Source: CAADGL01 sp964643885
Lineage (GTDB): Bacteria; Planctomycetota; Phycisphaerae; UBA1845; Fen-1342
Reading direction: 5' to 3'
Assembly (NCBI GenBank): GCA_964643885.1
Contig: CAZXUI010000087.1
Span: 1-17,775 of the forward strand
DNA: 17,775 nt
This document shows positions 1-8,630 of the stretch, in pieces (within the stretch, counting starts at the first letter, position 1; every line of letters starts with the position of its first letter). The position numbers were made by a program, and so were the translations under genes. The notes below the pieces were generated by a model that saw only the letters and a program-made list of their open reading frames with translations, searched no databases and was not told the origin of the DNA.

Positions 1-5
1 AAGGG

Positions 6-1550
<1,545 letters not shown>

Positions 1551-1595
1551 GTTCGACTCCGCTGCGTTGGGGCTGCCTGACGTCCCTTCGCCAAG

Positions 1596-1633
1596 ATACT
1601 ATCGTGCCGCCGGCCGGTGCGACTTTTGTCGCA
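1596..1633 (-). promoter_or_regulatory. Possible spoVR promoter with a palindrome over the -35 position
   Basis: Read on the minus strand, TAGTAT at 1601-1596 resembles a -10 box about 45 bp upstream of the spoVR start. The perfect dyad TGCGAC-AAAA-GTCGCA (1618-1633, 6-bp arms, 4-nt centre) ends 16 bp before it, where a -35 element would sit. It could be an operator or a weak hairpin terminator for the upstream substrate-binding gene, whose stop codon is 23 bp away. There is no clear T-tract, so I lean to a regulatory site. This is inference from position and symmetry only. Confidence 0.3.
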
Positions 1634-1655
1634 GGGCGGCCGCCGGCCGAGATAA

Positions 1656-2978
1656 CTAGCGCGCCAACTCACGCACCCGCTCGTACTTACGCTGGAAGAG
1701 GCGAATCCAGTCGCGGGTGATGCGGCGGGCGTCCCGGCCGCCGGCGTCGAGCTTTTCGGCCAGCGCGAGGCCTTCCTCCATGCTGAAGGGGGGGCGGTTC
1801 CACTCCTCCAGGGCGGCCGGCTTCATGCCGCCGTCGATGACCGCTTTCCAGGTTCGGCGGACGTCCTCGTGCAGGTCGACCTGGGCGGCGCCGATCAGCT
1901 CGGCCACGAGCGTCGTGCGGCGGTTTTGCAGGTCGCCGTCCATCGTGCGGAAGACGCCGGAGCCGGCCTCCTCGTAGGGGTTCTTGATCTTCAGCTTGCC
2001 GGAAGACTCGCTGAAAACGTCCGGCCGGACCGGCAGGCGGTAGAGCGGGTGCTGGACCGGGCCGCCGGGGGCGCCGGGGGGAAGGATCCAGAGCCGCTGG
2101 CCTTCGGGGCTGAGGACGAAGGCGATGAACTTCTCGGCCAGCTCGCGGTGCGGGGGCTGGCGGAGCATGGAGATGGGGTCGGGTGTGATGGCCGAGCCGC
2201 CCTGCGGGTGGATGTAGCCGAGGACGTCATCGCCGGCCTGGGCGACGCGAGCCTGGGCGTAGAAGTCGATGCAGGGGCCGGCGAGAACGTTTCCGGTGGC
2301 GATCTCGTTGGGAATGGCGCTGCTGGCGTCGGCGAACTGGCGGGCGTTGCCGGCGATGCGCATGAGCAGGCCCCAGCCGGCGTCCCAGCCGTATTGCTGA
2401 AGGATCAATTCGTAGCTGACGCGGACGCTGGAGCTTTTGCGCGGGTCGGCCAGGATGATCCAGCTATACATCTTCGGGTTGCCGAGGTCCTCCCAGGTGC
2501 GCATCTCGGAAAGGCCCTGGGCGGCGAGTCCGCGGCGATTGAGCAGGACGCCGAAGGAGCTGAGAGCCGAGCCGTACCAGAGTCCCTTCGGGTCGTAGTT
2601 GGCGACGCCGGCGATTTCGGGCGGGATTCCGTCGAGGATCTGCTTGGGCAGGTTCGGCTTCTCCAGGTAGCCGCGCGAGGCGGCCAGGTCGTGGTCGGGC
2701 ACGCCGCCGCCGAAGAAGACGTCGAGATCGAAGGTGCCGCCGGGGGTGGCCCGGTCCTTGGCCTCGAGCACCTTGATGAGCTGGCCGGTGCCCTGCTTGA
2801 GCCAGCGGATGCGGACCTCGCGGCCCATGTGGCGCGAGAAGCCCAGCTCGAACTCGCGCTGGATGTGCTCGTTGTGCGGCGTGATGATCTCCAGGTCGTA
2901 GCCCTGGGCGCTGGCGGCCGGAGTGCCGGCCAGCAGCGACAACGCCGCCATGCAGGTGAGTCGTACGAGATCGCGCAT
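1656..2978 (-). CDS. ABC transporter periplasmic substrate-binding protein (Fe3+/AfuA-like)
   Basis: Predicted 440-residue extracytoplasmic solute-binding protein. The first 25 or so residues form a signal peptide (basic MRDLVR, hydrophobic LTCMAALSLLAG, likely cleavage after PAASA). The mature start YDLEIITPHNEHIQREFELGF resembles iron(III)/AfuA/FbpA-type and related binding proteins, with a bilobal-fold-like GTFDLDVFFGGG segment near residue 100 and a C-terminal helical region. The ligand cannot be read from sequence; iron, phosphonate, polyamine or sugar are open. The start at 2978 is chosen because a strong AAAGGAGG lies 10 bp upstream and directly precedes the signal peptide. An in-frame ATG at 3038 overlaps the ATPase stop as ATGA but would add 20 residues ahead of the signal peptide. 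It follows the ATPase gene by 56 bp and is probably co-transcribed with it. No permease gene is adjacent. Confidence 0.85.
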   Translation of the reverse strand: MRDLVRLTCMAALSLLAGTPAASAQGYDLEIITPHNEHIQREFELGFSRHMGREVRIRWLKQGTGQLIKVLEAKDRATPGGTFDLDVFFGGGVPDHDLAASRGYLEKPNLPKQILDGIPPEIAGVANYDPKGLWYGSALSSFGVLLNRRGLAAQGLSEMRTWEDLGNPKMYSWIILADPRKSSSVRVSYELILQQYGWDAGWGLLMRIAGNARQFADASSAIPNEIATGNVLAGPCIDFYAQARVAQAGDDVLGYIHPQGGSAITPDPISMLRQPPHRELAEKFIAFVLSPEGQRLWILPPGAPGGPVQHPLYRLPVRPDVFSESSGKLKIKNPYEEAGSGVFRTMDGDLQNRRTTLVAELIGAAQVDLHEDVRRTWKAVIDGGMKPAALEEWNRPPFSMEEGLALAEKLDAGGRDARRITRDWIRLFQRKYERVRELAR

Positions 2979-2988
2979 CGTCCGAGAG

Positions 2989-2996
2989 CCTCCTTT
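2989..2996 (-). promoter_or_regulatory. Strong ribosome binding site AAAGGAGG deciding the start of the binding-protein gene
   Basis: On the minus strand AAAGGAGG is followed by 10 bases and then the ATG at 2978. It is the best Shine-Dalgarno match noticed in the window. It lies inside the longer in-frame ORF that starts at 3038, which argues for the shorter protein beginning with the signal peptide. Confidence 0.75.
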
Positions 2997-3034
2997 CCTG
3001 CCGGTCGGCCGGCCGGGGCGGGCCGCCGGCTGCG

Positions 3035-4096
3035 TCATTCTGAGAGTATCACGATATCGCGCGGGTCGATTCCGACGGAAATCTCGCTGCCGGGCGAGGT
3101 GGAGACGATCTGCGCGCGTTCGATCAGATTCACCATGATGCGTCCGTGGCCGATCTGCACGGTCAACTGGACCGCCTCGCCGAGGTAAAGCTCGCTGAGG
3201 ATGCGGCCGGTGAGGGTCTGTATCGTGCCGGCTTGTGAAGGGACGATGAAGGCCTCGGGCCGGATGGAGAGCGTGCAGCGACCGTCGGCGGGTGCGTCGG
3301 GCTGCTCGGCCTGGAGCGTGCCGAGGGGCGTTTCGAGCACGCGCGTGCCGTTTTGGGCGGAGCGGACCGTGGCAGGCAGGAAGTTGGTTTCGCCGAGGAA
3401 ATTGGCGATCTGGCGCGTGGCGGGGCGGCGGTAGAGCTCGCGCGGGGCGCCGATCTGGGCGACGCGGCCGCCGAACATGACGGCCATTCGGTCGGCGATG
3501 GTGAGGGCCTCTTTCTGGTCGTGCGTGACGTAGATGGCGGTGAGGCCGAATTCCTTGGTGAGGCGGCGGATTTCGCTGCGCATCTCGAGGCGGAGCTTGG
3601 CGTCGAGATTGCTGAGCGGCTCATCCAGCAGGAGGCAGCGCGGCCGGACGGCCAGGGCGCGGGCGAGTGCGACGCGCTGCTGCTGGCCGCCGGAGAGTTG
3701 ATTGGGCTTGCGGCGGGCGAATTCGCCGAGGCGGACGAGGTCGAGCACCTCGGCGACGCGGCGGCGGCACTCGGCCCGCGGGATCCTGCGGACCTTGAGG
3801 CCGAAGGCGACGTTGGCCTCCACGGTCATGTGGGGCCAGAGCGCGTAGTTCTGAAAGACCATGCCGGTGTCGCGGGCCTGGGGGGGGAGCTGTGTCACGT
3901 CGCGCTGGCCGAAGAGGATGCGGCCGGCGTCGGGCGTATAGAAGCCGGCGATGCTGCGAAGCAGCGTGGTTTTTCCGCAGCCGGACGGGCCGAGGAGGAA
4001 GAAAAGCTCGCCGGCGCGGATGTCGAGCGAGATGTCGTCGAGGGCGCGCATGCGTCCGAACTGCTTGACGACGTTCTGAATGGTGACGGCGGTCAT
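3035..4096 (-). CDS. ABC transporter ATP-binding protein (FbpC/PotA-like, with TOBE domain)
   Basis: Predicted 353-residue cytoplasmic ATPase that would energise an importer. Seen in order: Walker A GPSGCGKTT (residues 36-44), Q-loop FQNYALWPH (81-89), signature LSGGQQQ (134-140), Walker B CLLLDEP (154-160), D-loop SNLDAKLR and the H-loop His in YVTHDQKEA (His192). The C-terminal 120 or so residues contain SIRPEA and an ELYLGEAVQLTV segment typical of a TOBE domain, as in iron(III), spermidine and maltose-type importer ATPases. Length matches that group. The start at 4096 begins the family-typical MTAVTIQNVVKQFG; a GTG three codons upstream is possible, and no strong ribosome binding site is seen. 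The stop overlaps an in-frame ATG of the binding-protein frame. It precedes that gene in a probable two-gene unit that lacks a permease. Confidence 0.93.
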   Translation of the reverse strand: MTAVTIQNVVKQFGRMRALDDISLDIRAGELFFLLGPSGCGKTTLLRSIAGFYTPDAGRILFGQRDVTQLPPQARDTGMVFQNYALWPHMTVEANVAFGLKVRRIPRAECRRRVAEVLDLVRLGEFARRKPNQLSGGQQQRVALARALAVRPRCLLLDEPLSNLDAKLRLEMRSEIRRLTKEFGLTAIYVTHDQKEALTIADRMAVMFGGRVAQIGAPRELYRRPATRQIANFLGETNFLPATVRSAQNGTRVLETPLGTLQAEQPDAPADGRCTLSIRPEAFIVPSQAGTIQTLTGRILSELYLGEAVQLTVQIGHGRIMVNLIERAQIVSTSPGSEISVGIDPRDIVILSE

Positions 4097-4236
4097 CGAG
4101 TGCACACCGGGGCGCGCCGGGCCGCGCCGGGCGTCGTGCCGTTCGAGGGCGCGACGTTCGCTTCCTGCGCGGGAATCCGCGGCAGCGCACAGGCCCGTGC
4201 GCCCGGCTGCATCCTGACTGCCGCAGATGGAGCAGC

Positions 4237-4263
4237 GTACACGAGGCGGCGGCGCTTGTGTAC
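4237..4263. other. Inverted repeat between the RluA-like and ABC ATPase genes
   Basis: GTACACGAG (4237-4245) and CTTGTGTAC (4255-4263) pair at 8 of 9 positions around the 9-nt centre GCGGCGGCG. It lies 18 bp past the end of the RluA-like gene and about 140 bp before the ATPase start, in a 185-bp gap with no gene. It could be an operator for the transporter unit or a stem at the end of the preceding transcript. No T-tract follows on the minus strand, so a classical intrinsic terminator is unlikely. Confidence 0.35.
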
Positions 4264-4281
4264 CCGGCAGGGCGATACGGC

Positions 4282-5022
4282 TCAGACCCGGCGGAGCTGG
4301 TTGAGGGTGGCCCGCAGGTCCTTGGGCAGCGGCGCTTCGTAAGCGACCTGGCCGCGGCCGTCGGGGTGGTCGAAGACGATCCGCGCGGCGTGGAGCGTGA
4401 GCCGGCTGATGAGCGGGCGCTCCTCGTGCCTGCGGCTGGGCTGATAGCCGGGCTTGAAGCGTGAGAGCATGACCTGCTGGCCGCCGCCATACTTCGGGTC
4501 GACGGTGAGTGGATGGCCGATGGCGGCCAGGTGGGCGCGAATCTGGTGCGTGCGGCCGCTGAGCGGACGGCACTCGATGAGGGTGTTTCCGGCGACGCGT
4601 TCGACGATGCGGTAGCGCGTAAGGGAGGGCTTGCCGCGGCGGGGCGAGACCCAGGCGCGCGTGCCGCTCTTGTCGACTTCGAGGGGCAGATCTACTTCGC
4701 CGTCGTCGAGCACGTAGCCGCTGACGAGGGCGAGATAGGTCTTCTCGACGCGCTGGGAGGCGAATTGCTCGGTCAGGTGCTGCTGGGCCCGCAGTGAGCG
4801 GGCGTAGACGAGCACGCCGCTGGCGTCCTTGTCGAGGCGGTGGACGATGCGGAAGGGCTCACCGGGCGGGACGAGCTGCGCTTCGACCATGGCGCGGCCG
4901 ACGCTCTTCTCCCAGGGGCGGCCGCCGACGGTGAGCAGGCCGGCGGGCTTGTCGACGACGAGGATGTCGTCGTCGGCGGCGAGGATGGCGGGGAGGAGCT
5001 TGGGTCGGGCGGCGGTACTCAA
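4282..5022 (-). CDS. RluA-family RNA pseudouridine synthase
   Basis: Predicted 246-residue enzyme that isomerises uridine to pseudouridine in rRNA or tRNA. The catalytic motif is HRLDKDASGVLVYARS, with the essential aspartate at residue 64; the family form is HRLDxxTSGLL. Other supporting segments are LVVDKPAGLLT (21-31), EKTYLALVSG (93-102) and RTHQIRAHLAAIGHP (157-171), the RluA signature block. No N-terminal S4 domain is present, as in RluA and TruC but unlike RluC/RluD. The target uridine cannot be assigned. The start is taken as TTG at 5022: it lies 5 bp past the stop of the diadenylate cyclase gene, with GAGG at suitable spacing inside that gene's last codons, and upstream sequence in this frame has arginine/proline-rich shadow composition. 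The tight spacing suggests translational coupling with the cyclase gene. Confidence 0.88.
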   Translation of the reverse strand: MSTAARPKLLPAILAADDDILVVDKPAGLLTVGGRPWEKSVGRAMVEAQLVPPGEPFRIVHRLDKDASGVLVYARSLRAQQHLTEQFASQRVEKTYLALVSGYVLDDGEVDLPLEVDKSGTRAWVSPRRGKPSLTRYRIVERVAGNTLIECRPLSGRTHQIRAHLAAIGHPLTVDPKYGGGQQVMLSRFKPGYQPSRRHEERPLISRLTLHAARIVFDHPDGRGQVAYEAPLPKDLRATLNQLRRV

Positions 5023-5027
5023 CGGGG

Positions 5028-6860
5028 CTATTCCTCGCGCGGCGTGATTCGGACCTGGAGCTGCGGCGGCGGGCCGACGAGCTCGACGCCCTCGGGGAGC
5101 TGGAACTGGACTTCGGCGACGATCGTGCCGCCGGTCGCGACGCTCGCCTGCTCGATGGTGAGGTTGACGAAGGCGTCGATGCGCTGGGCCGTCAGGCTTT
5201 CGAGCCGGTCCTTGTCGCCGCGCAGCTCGATGTCGACACGCCACTCGTTCCGGTCGGCGACGACCACGTTGTAGCGCTGAAGGAACTCGACGCTGGCGCG
5301 GAGGAAGACGACGACGCCGCTGCGGCGGACGGTGACCTGCTCGCCGAGCACGCGCGCGGTCACGTCGACCGTGGTGGGATCGAGCGAGACGATGGGCAGG
5401 CGATGGACCTGGTTGTCGAGGATGACGTCGGCGAGGGAGAGGGTCTGGTCGGGCGGGACGCGGGCGAGGAGGTCTTCGACTCGAGCGACGACGAAGTGGC
5501 GGTCGGGCGGGATCTGCTCGAGGTCGCCGCGGCGCATTGTGACGCGGACTTCGCGCGGCTCGATGCGGGCGTCGCTGCTGATCTGCACGCGGCCGGCGTC
5601 GAGTTGAACCGGCATCTTGAGTGTGACGAGCTCGTCGACGCGGACATCGAGCGTGGCGGGTGCGACGCTGGTGACGGAGAGGCCGCGGCGAGTGATCTCC
5701 GGATGAAGGTCGATCACGCGGGCGGCGTCGAGCTCGTAGCCGCCGGGGCGGGAGAAGACGCTCGGCAGCGGATAGTCGAGCACGAGGGCGCCGGCCCGTG
5801 CTTCGGCCCGCAGGCGGTCCACCTCGCGCGTGGGGCCCTCGAAGGAAACGGTGAAGACCGGCGGATTCGGGTTGAGCACGTCGACTTTCAAGCCGGCGTC
5901 GCTGGCGACGGCGATCTGGATGTCGATGTTGTCGATTCGGATCAGGCTGGCCTGGTCGGCCAGGAACCAGATGACGAGCGTCAGCGGCGTGATCACGAGC
6001 AGGCGGCGGCAGAAGCGCCAGATGTCGGACCAGGAGTGGCGTTTGATCAGCTTGGTCGTCTCGGCGAAGCGGCGGCCGAGGCGCGACTGAAGCTCCTCCT
6101 CGAGATCGCTGAGCGAGAGGAAGCGGATCAGCTTTCCGCGGTCGGCCAGCGAGATGGCGCCGGTTTCCTCGGAGACGACGAGCACGAGAGCATCGGATTC
6201 CTGGCTCAGGCCGACGGCGGCGCGGTGGCGGCTGCCGAGCGAGGCGTCGAGCTCGCCGCTCTCGGCCTGCGGAAACTGGCAGCCCGCGGCGAGAATGCGG
6301 TTCCCTTCGATAATCACGCCGAGATCGTGCAGGGCGGTATTCGGGAAGAAGAGGGTGTTGAGCAGGCTGGCCGAGACCTCGGCGTTGAGCAGCGTGCCGT
6401 TCTCGGCCCAGTTGCGCAGGCCGACGTCGCGCTGGATCGCGATCAGGGCGCCGTACTTGTTGCGCGAGAGGTACTTGGCTGACTCGACCAGGGCGGCGAT
6501 CAGGGCGGCGGCGGGCGAGCCGCGCCGCAGGAAGGTGACTTCGCCGGCGCGGATGAAGGCCCGCCGCAGCTCGGGCTGGAATGCCACCAGCGCGATGAAC
6601 GCCAGGCCGATGATGAAATAGCGGCTGAGCAGCTCAAGGCGGGTGTAGTCCTGCTGGCCGGAGACGAGACGAAGCATCAGCGTCACGACCACCAGCACGA
6701 CCAGCAGGCCGCGCAGCAGGCGCGTACCGCGCGTGCCCTGGAGCACGCCCGCGCACCAGTTCACGCAGATGCCGATCAGCAGCAGTTCGAACAGAATCGC
6801 CCAGGGGTCGTACGCATCGCTGCGCAGCCGCTCCACCAGGCTCTTGAGCGTATTCATCAT
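5028..6860 (-). CDS. cdaA: Membrane diadenylate cyclase fused to YbbR/CdaR-like domains
   Basis: A 610-residue protein joining two functions usually encoded by adjacent genes. Residues 20-40, 47-67 and 80-97 are three membrane helices as in CdaA/DacA. Residues about 100-255 are the DisA_N diadenylate cyclase domain that condenses two ATP to c-di-AMP, shown by LNTLFFPNTALHD, GSRHRAAVGLS with RHR at 211-213, and VVSEETGAISL (228-238). A fourth helix (286-302, LLVITPLTLVIWFL) leads to about 300 extracytoplasmic residues with YbbR/CdaR-like beta repeats. B. subtilis CdaA is about 273 residues and CdaR about 480, so this is a compact CdaA-CdaR fusion. One oddity is that the canonical DGA nucleotide motif reads Asp-Leu-Gly at 179-181. 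Tandem ATGs start at 6860; the ribosome binding site is weak, and a TATACT box lies only 10 bp upstream, so the message may be nearly leaderless. The RluA-like gene follows by 5 bp. Confidence 0.9.
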   Translation of the reverse strand: MMNTLKSLVERLRSDAYDPWAILFELLLIGICVNWCAGVLQGTRGTRLLRGLLVVLVVVTLMLRLVSGQQDYTRLELLSRYFIIGLAFIALVAFQPELRRAFIRAGEVTFLRRGSPAAALIAALVESAKYLSRNKYGALIAIQRDVGLRNWAENGTLLNAEVSASLLNTLFFPNTALHDLGVIIEGNRILAAGCQFPQAESGELDASLGSRHRAAVGLSQESDALVLVVSEETGAISLADRGKLIRFLSLSDLEEELQSRLGRRFAETTKLIKRHSWSDIWRFCRRLLVITPLTLVIWFLADQASLIRIDNIDIQIAVASDAGLKVDVLNPNPPVFTVSFEGPTREVDRLRAEARAGALVLDYPLPSVFSRPGGYELDAARVIDLHPEITRRGLSVTSVAPATLDVRVDELVTLKMPVQLDAGRVQISSDARIEPREVRVTMRRGDLEQIPPDRHFVVARVEDLLARVPPDQTLSLADVILDNQVHRLPIVSLDPTTVDVTARVLGEQVTVRRSGVVVFLRASVEFLQRYNVVVADRNEWRVDIELRGDKDRLESLTAQRIDAFVNLTIEQASVATGGTIVAEVQFQLPEGVELVGPPPQLQVRITPREE

Positions 6861-6976
6861 TCAGCCGCCAGTATATGATCCGCCTGGAAATCGCTCCACT
6901 TGGCGGCTCGCGCAGGGCGGCTCGGCCGGGCCGAGCTGATGCCATCCGGGTCCGGCCGGGGAGACGCAGATTCGGC
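6861..6976. promoter_or_regulatory. Divergent promoter region between cdaA-like and yggS-like genes, with a 17-bp dyad
   Basis: This 116-bp gap separates two outward-reading genes and must hold at least one promoter each way if both starts are right. On the minus strand TATACT at 6875-6870 is a good -10 match for the cyclase gene, though no convincing -35 is seen. A perfect 17-bp dyad, GCTCGGCC-G-GGCCGAGC, lies at 6920-6936. It could be an operator shared by both genes or a stem in the yggS leader. Confidence 0.4.
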
Positions 6977-7741
6977 ATGATCGAGCAGCTTCGGGCAAAC
7001 CTGACGGCGGTTCGTGAGAAGATCGCCGCGGCGTGCCGGCTCCGGGGCCGCGGCCCGGATGCGGTGCGGCTGGTGGTGGTCACGAAGTATGCCCCGGCGG
7101 AAGCGATCGGCCTGCTGCCGCGGCTGGGCGTGTATGAACTGGGCGAGAACCGGGTGCAGCAGTTGGTGCGCCGGGCGGAGCAATTCGGAGCGACGGCGGA
7201 TTCGGGGCTGGCGGGGCTGGCTTCGGCGGTGCCGGCCGATGGGAAGCCGCGCTGGCACATGATCGGCCATCTCCAGCGGAACAAGGTCCGGGCGCTGCTG
7301 GCGGCGAGCCGGATCGTGCACTCGCTCGACTCCGAGCGGCTGGCGCGACAGCTCGACCAGGACGCACAGCGGACCGGGGTGACGGTGGACGCGTTGATCG
7401 AGGTGAACGTGTCTGGGGAGGCGAGCAAGGAGGGGGTTTTGCCGGAGGAGGCGGCGCCGCTGGCCGAGGCGGCCTGTCGGCTGTCGCACGTCCGGCTTGC
7501 CGGGCTGATGACGATGGCTCCGCTGGTGGAGGACGCGGAGCAGGTGCGGCCGTACTTCGCGCGGCTGCGCGAGCTGCTGGAGGGGCTTCGCGGGAACGGA
7601 ATCGTGCCGCCGGAGTGCGGGGAACTGTCGATGGGGATGACGAACGACTACGCCGTGGCGGTGGAGGAGGGGGCGACGATCGTGCGGATCGGTTCGGCGA
7701 TCTTCGAGGGGGTTGCGGCCGGGCCGACGGCGGGCGGGTAG
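6977..7741 (+). CDS. yggS: YggS/PLPBP family pyridoxal-phosphate homeostasis protein
   Basis: Predicted 254-residue cytoplasmic PLP-binding protein with an alanine-racemase-type barrel but no known catalysis; the family buffers PLP and affects amino- and keto-acid balance. Lys37 in LVVVTKYAP is the expected Schiff-base lysine. Other signatures are YELGENRVQQ, the phosphate-region WHMIGHLQRNKV, IEVNVSGEASKEG, GLMTMAPLV, and LSMGMTNDYAVAVEEGATIVRIGSAIFG-like residues near the C terminus. A small insertion of about 15 residues precedes WHMIGHLQ. The start ATG 6977 gives the family-typical N terminus; an in-frame ATG at 6875 would add 34 Arg/Gly-rich residues and runs through the promoter region. 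The next gene starts one base after the stop, so the two are surely co-transcribed. Confidence 0.93.
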   Translation: MIEQLRANLTAVREKIAAACRLRGRGPDAVRLVVVTKYAPAEAIGLLPRLGVYELGENRVQQLVRRAEQFGATADSGLAGLASAVPADGKPRWHMIGHLQRNKVRALLAASRIVHSLDSERLARQLDQDAQRTGVTVDALIEVNVSGEASKEGVLPEEAAPLAEAACRLSHVRLAGLMTMAPLVEDAEQVRPYFARLRELLEGLRGNGIVPPECGELSMGMTNDYAVAVEEGATIVRIGSAIFEGVAAGPTAGG

Positions 7742-7742
7742 C

Positions 7743-8003
7743 ATGTGGCTGGATTCCGACCCGTTCTACGTGTTCCGGACGCTGCTGGGCGTCTTTCTGA
7801 CGATCTACTTCGTGCTGTGGATGACGACGTTCGTGTGGCGGCTGGCGGGTGTGCTGTCGGGCGACGACCCGCGCAAGAAGCTGCTGCGGACGTATCTACA
7901 GTATCAGCTCGTTTCGATCCGGCTGCGGCCGCTGGCGGGTGAGCTGTTCGAGATCGCGATCTGGCTGGCGATGTTGGCTGGGCTGTGGTGGCTGCACTTG
8001 TAG
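7743..8003 (+). CDS. Small membrane protein, two predicted helices
   Basis: An 86-residue protein starting one base after the yggS-like stop. It contains two hydrophobic stretches, about residues 8-34 (FRTLLGVFLTIYFVLWMTTF) and 67-85 (FEIAIWLAMLAGLWWL), separated by a charged segment SGDDPRKKLLRTYLQYQ. That indicates an inner-membrane protein with a short polar loop. In E. coli, yggS is followed by the membrane gene yggT; the position is suggestive, but I cannot recognise YggT signature residues, so homology is not claimed. No function is assigned. Confidence 0.75.
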   Translation: MWLDSDPFYVFRTLLGVFLTIYFVLWMTTFVWRLAGVLSGDDPRKKLLRTYLQYQLVSIRLRPLAGELFEIAIWLAMLAGLWWLHL

Positions 8004-8068
8004 AGCGGGGCGCGGAGACGAGAATCACGGGCGGGCCGGCGACATGGCCGCCGCGAGCGTCGAGGACC

Positions 8069-8620
8069 ATGAACGAGAAGCGCAGCGAGGACAAGCGAAG
8101 CGAATCCGTCGAGCCGAAGGGCCCGAACAGCGGCGGCGGCGCGGATGAGGGGCGCGAGCCGGGCGAGCACGGGGCACGGGGCCTGCTGGGCGGCGTGGCG
8201 CACTTCCTGCAACACCTGGGGCGCGACGTGCTCTCGGTCACGCTGGGCCGAACGCGCGAGTCGCCCGAAGCTGAGGAGCCGTCCGCGGCGCCCGAGAGCG
8301 GCGAGCGGCAGGTAGAGCGGACGGCGACGGAGCGGCGGCTGTCGATGCTGGAGCACGTGGCCGAGAAGCTGCGTGGGGCGGCGGACAGCTATATTGCCGC
8401 CAAGCTGGACGAGATCGAGGCGCGCGTGGATGCCAAGCTGGACTCGATCGAGGACCGGATCGACCGGAAGATCCGCGATCTTCAGGATCAGCTCCGCGAG
8501 CTGCGCGACGTGGAGCTGCGGCACCGGTTGCGGCTGCTGAAGATCACGCTGATCTTCACCGTGCTTGTCGCCCTGATATCGCTCGTGTATAAGTGGGTCG
8601 TCCACTGGGTAGCACAATAA
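8069..8620 (+). CDS. Coiled-coil protein with C-terminal membrane anchor
   Basis: A 183-residue protein of no recognised family. Residues 1-45 are charged and Gly-rich, likely disordered. Residues about 85-153 form a long amphipathic helix with heptad-like leucine/isoleucine spacing (KLDEIEARVDAKLDSIEDRI, then DRKIRDLQDQLRELRDVEL), a probable coiled coil. Residues about 155-175 (LLKITLIFTVLVALISLVY) form one membrane helix just before the C terminus, so the bulk should face the cytoplasm as a tail-anchored protein. ATG 8069 is chosen because GAGG is just upstream and upstream sequence lacks coding character; the spacing is short, so the start is uncertain. The Clp-N gene follows 10 bp downstream. 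Confidence 0.72.
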   Translation: MNEKRSEDKRSESVEPKGPNSGGGADEGREPGEHGARGLLGGVAHFLQHLGRDVLSVTLGRTRESPEAEEPSAAPESGERQVERTATERRLSMLEHVAEKLRGAADSYIAAKLDEIEARVDAKLDSIEDRIDRKIRDLQDQLRELRDVELRHRLRLLKITLIFTVLVALISLVYKWVVHWVAQ

Positions 8621-8630
8621 GGGTTTCAGG

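Noticed and set aside
3353..4342. Plus-strand frame opposite the ABC ATPase
   Set aside because: Antisense shadow with Ala/Gly/Glu-rich composition; the minus strand carries complete Walker A, signature and Walker B motifs.
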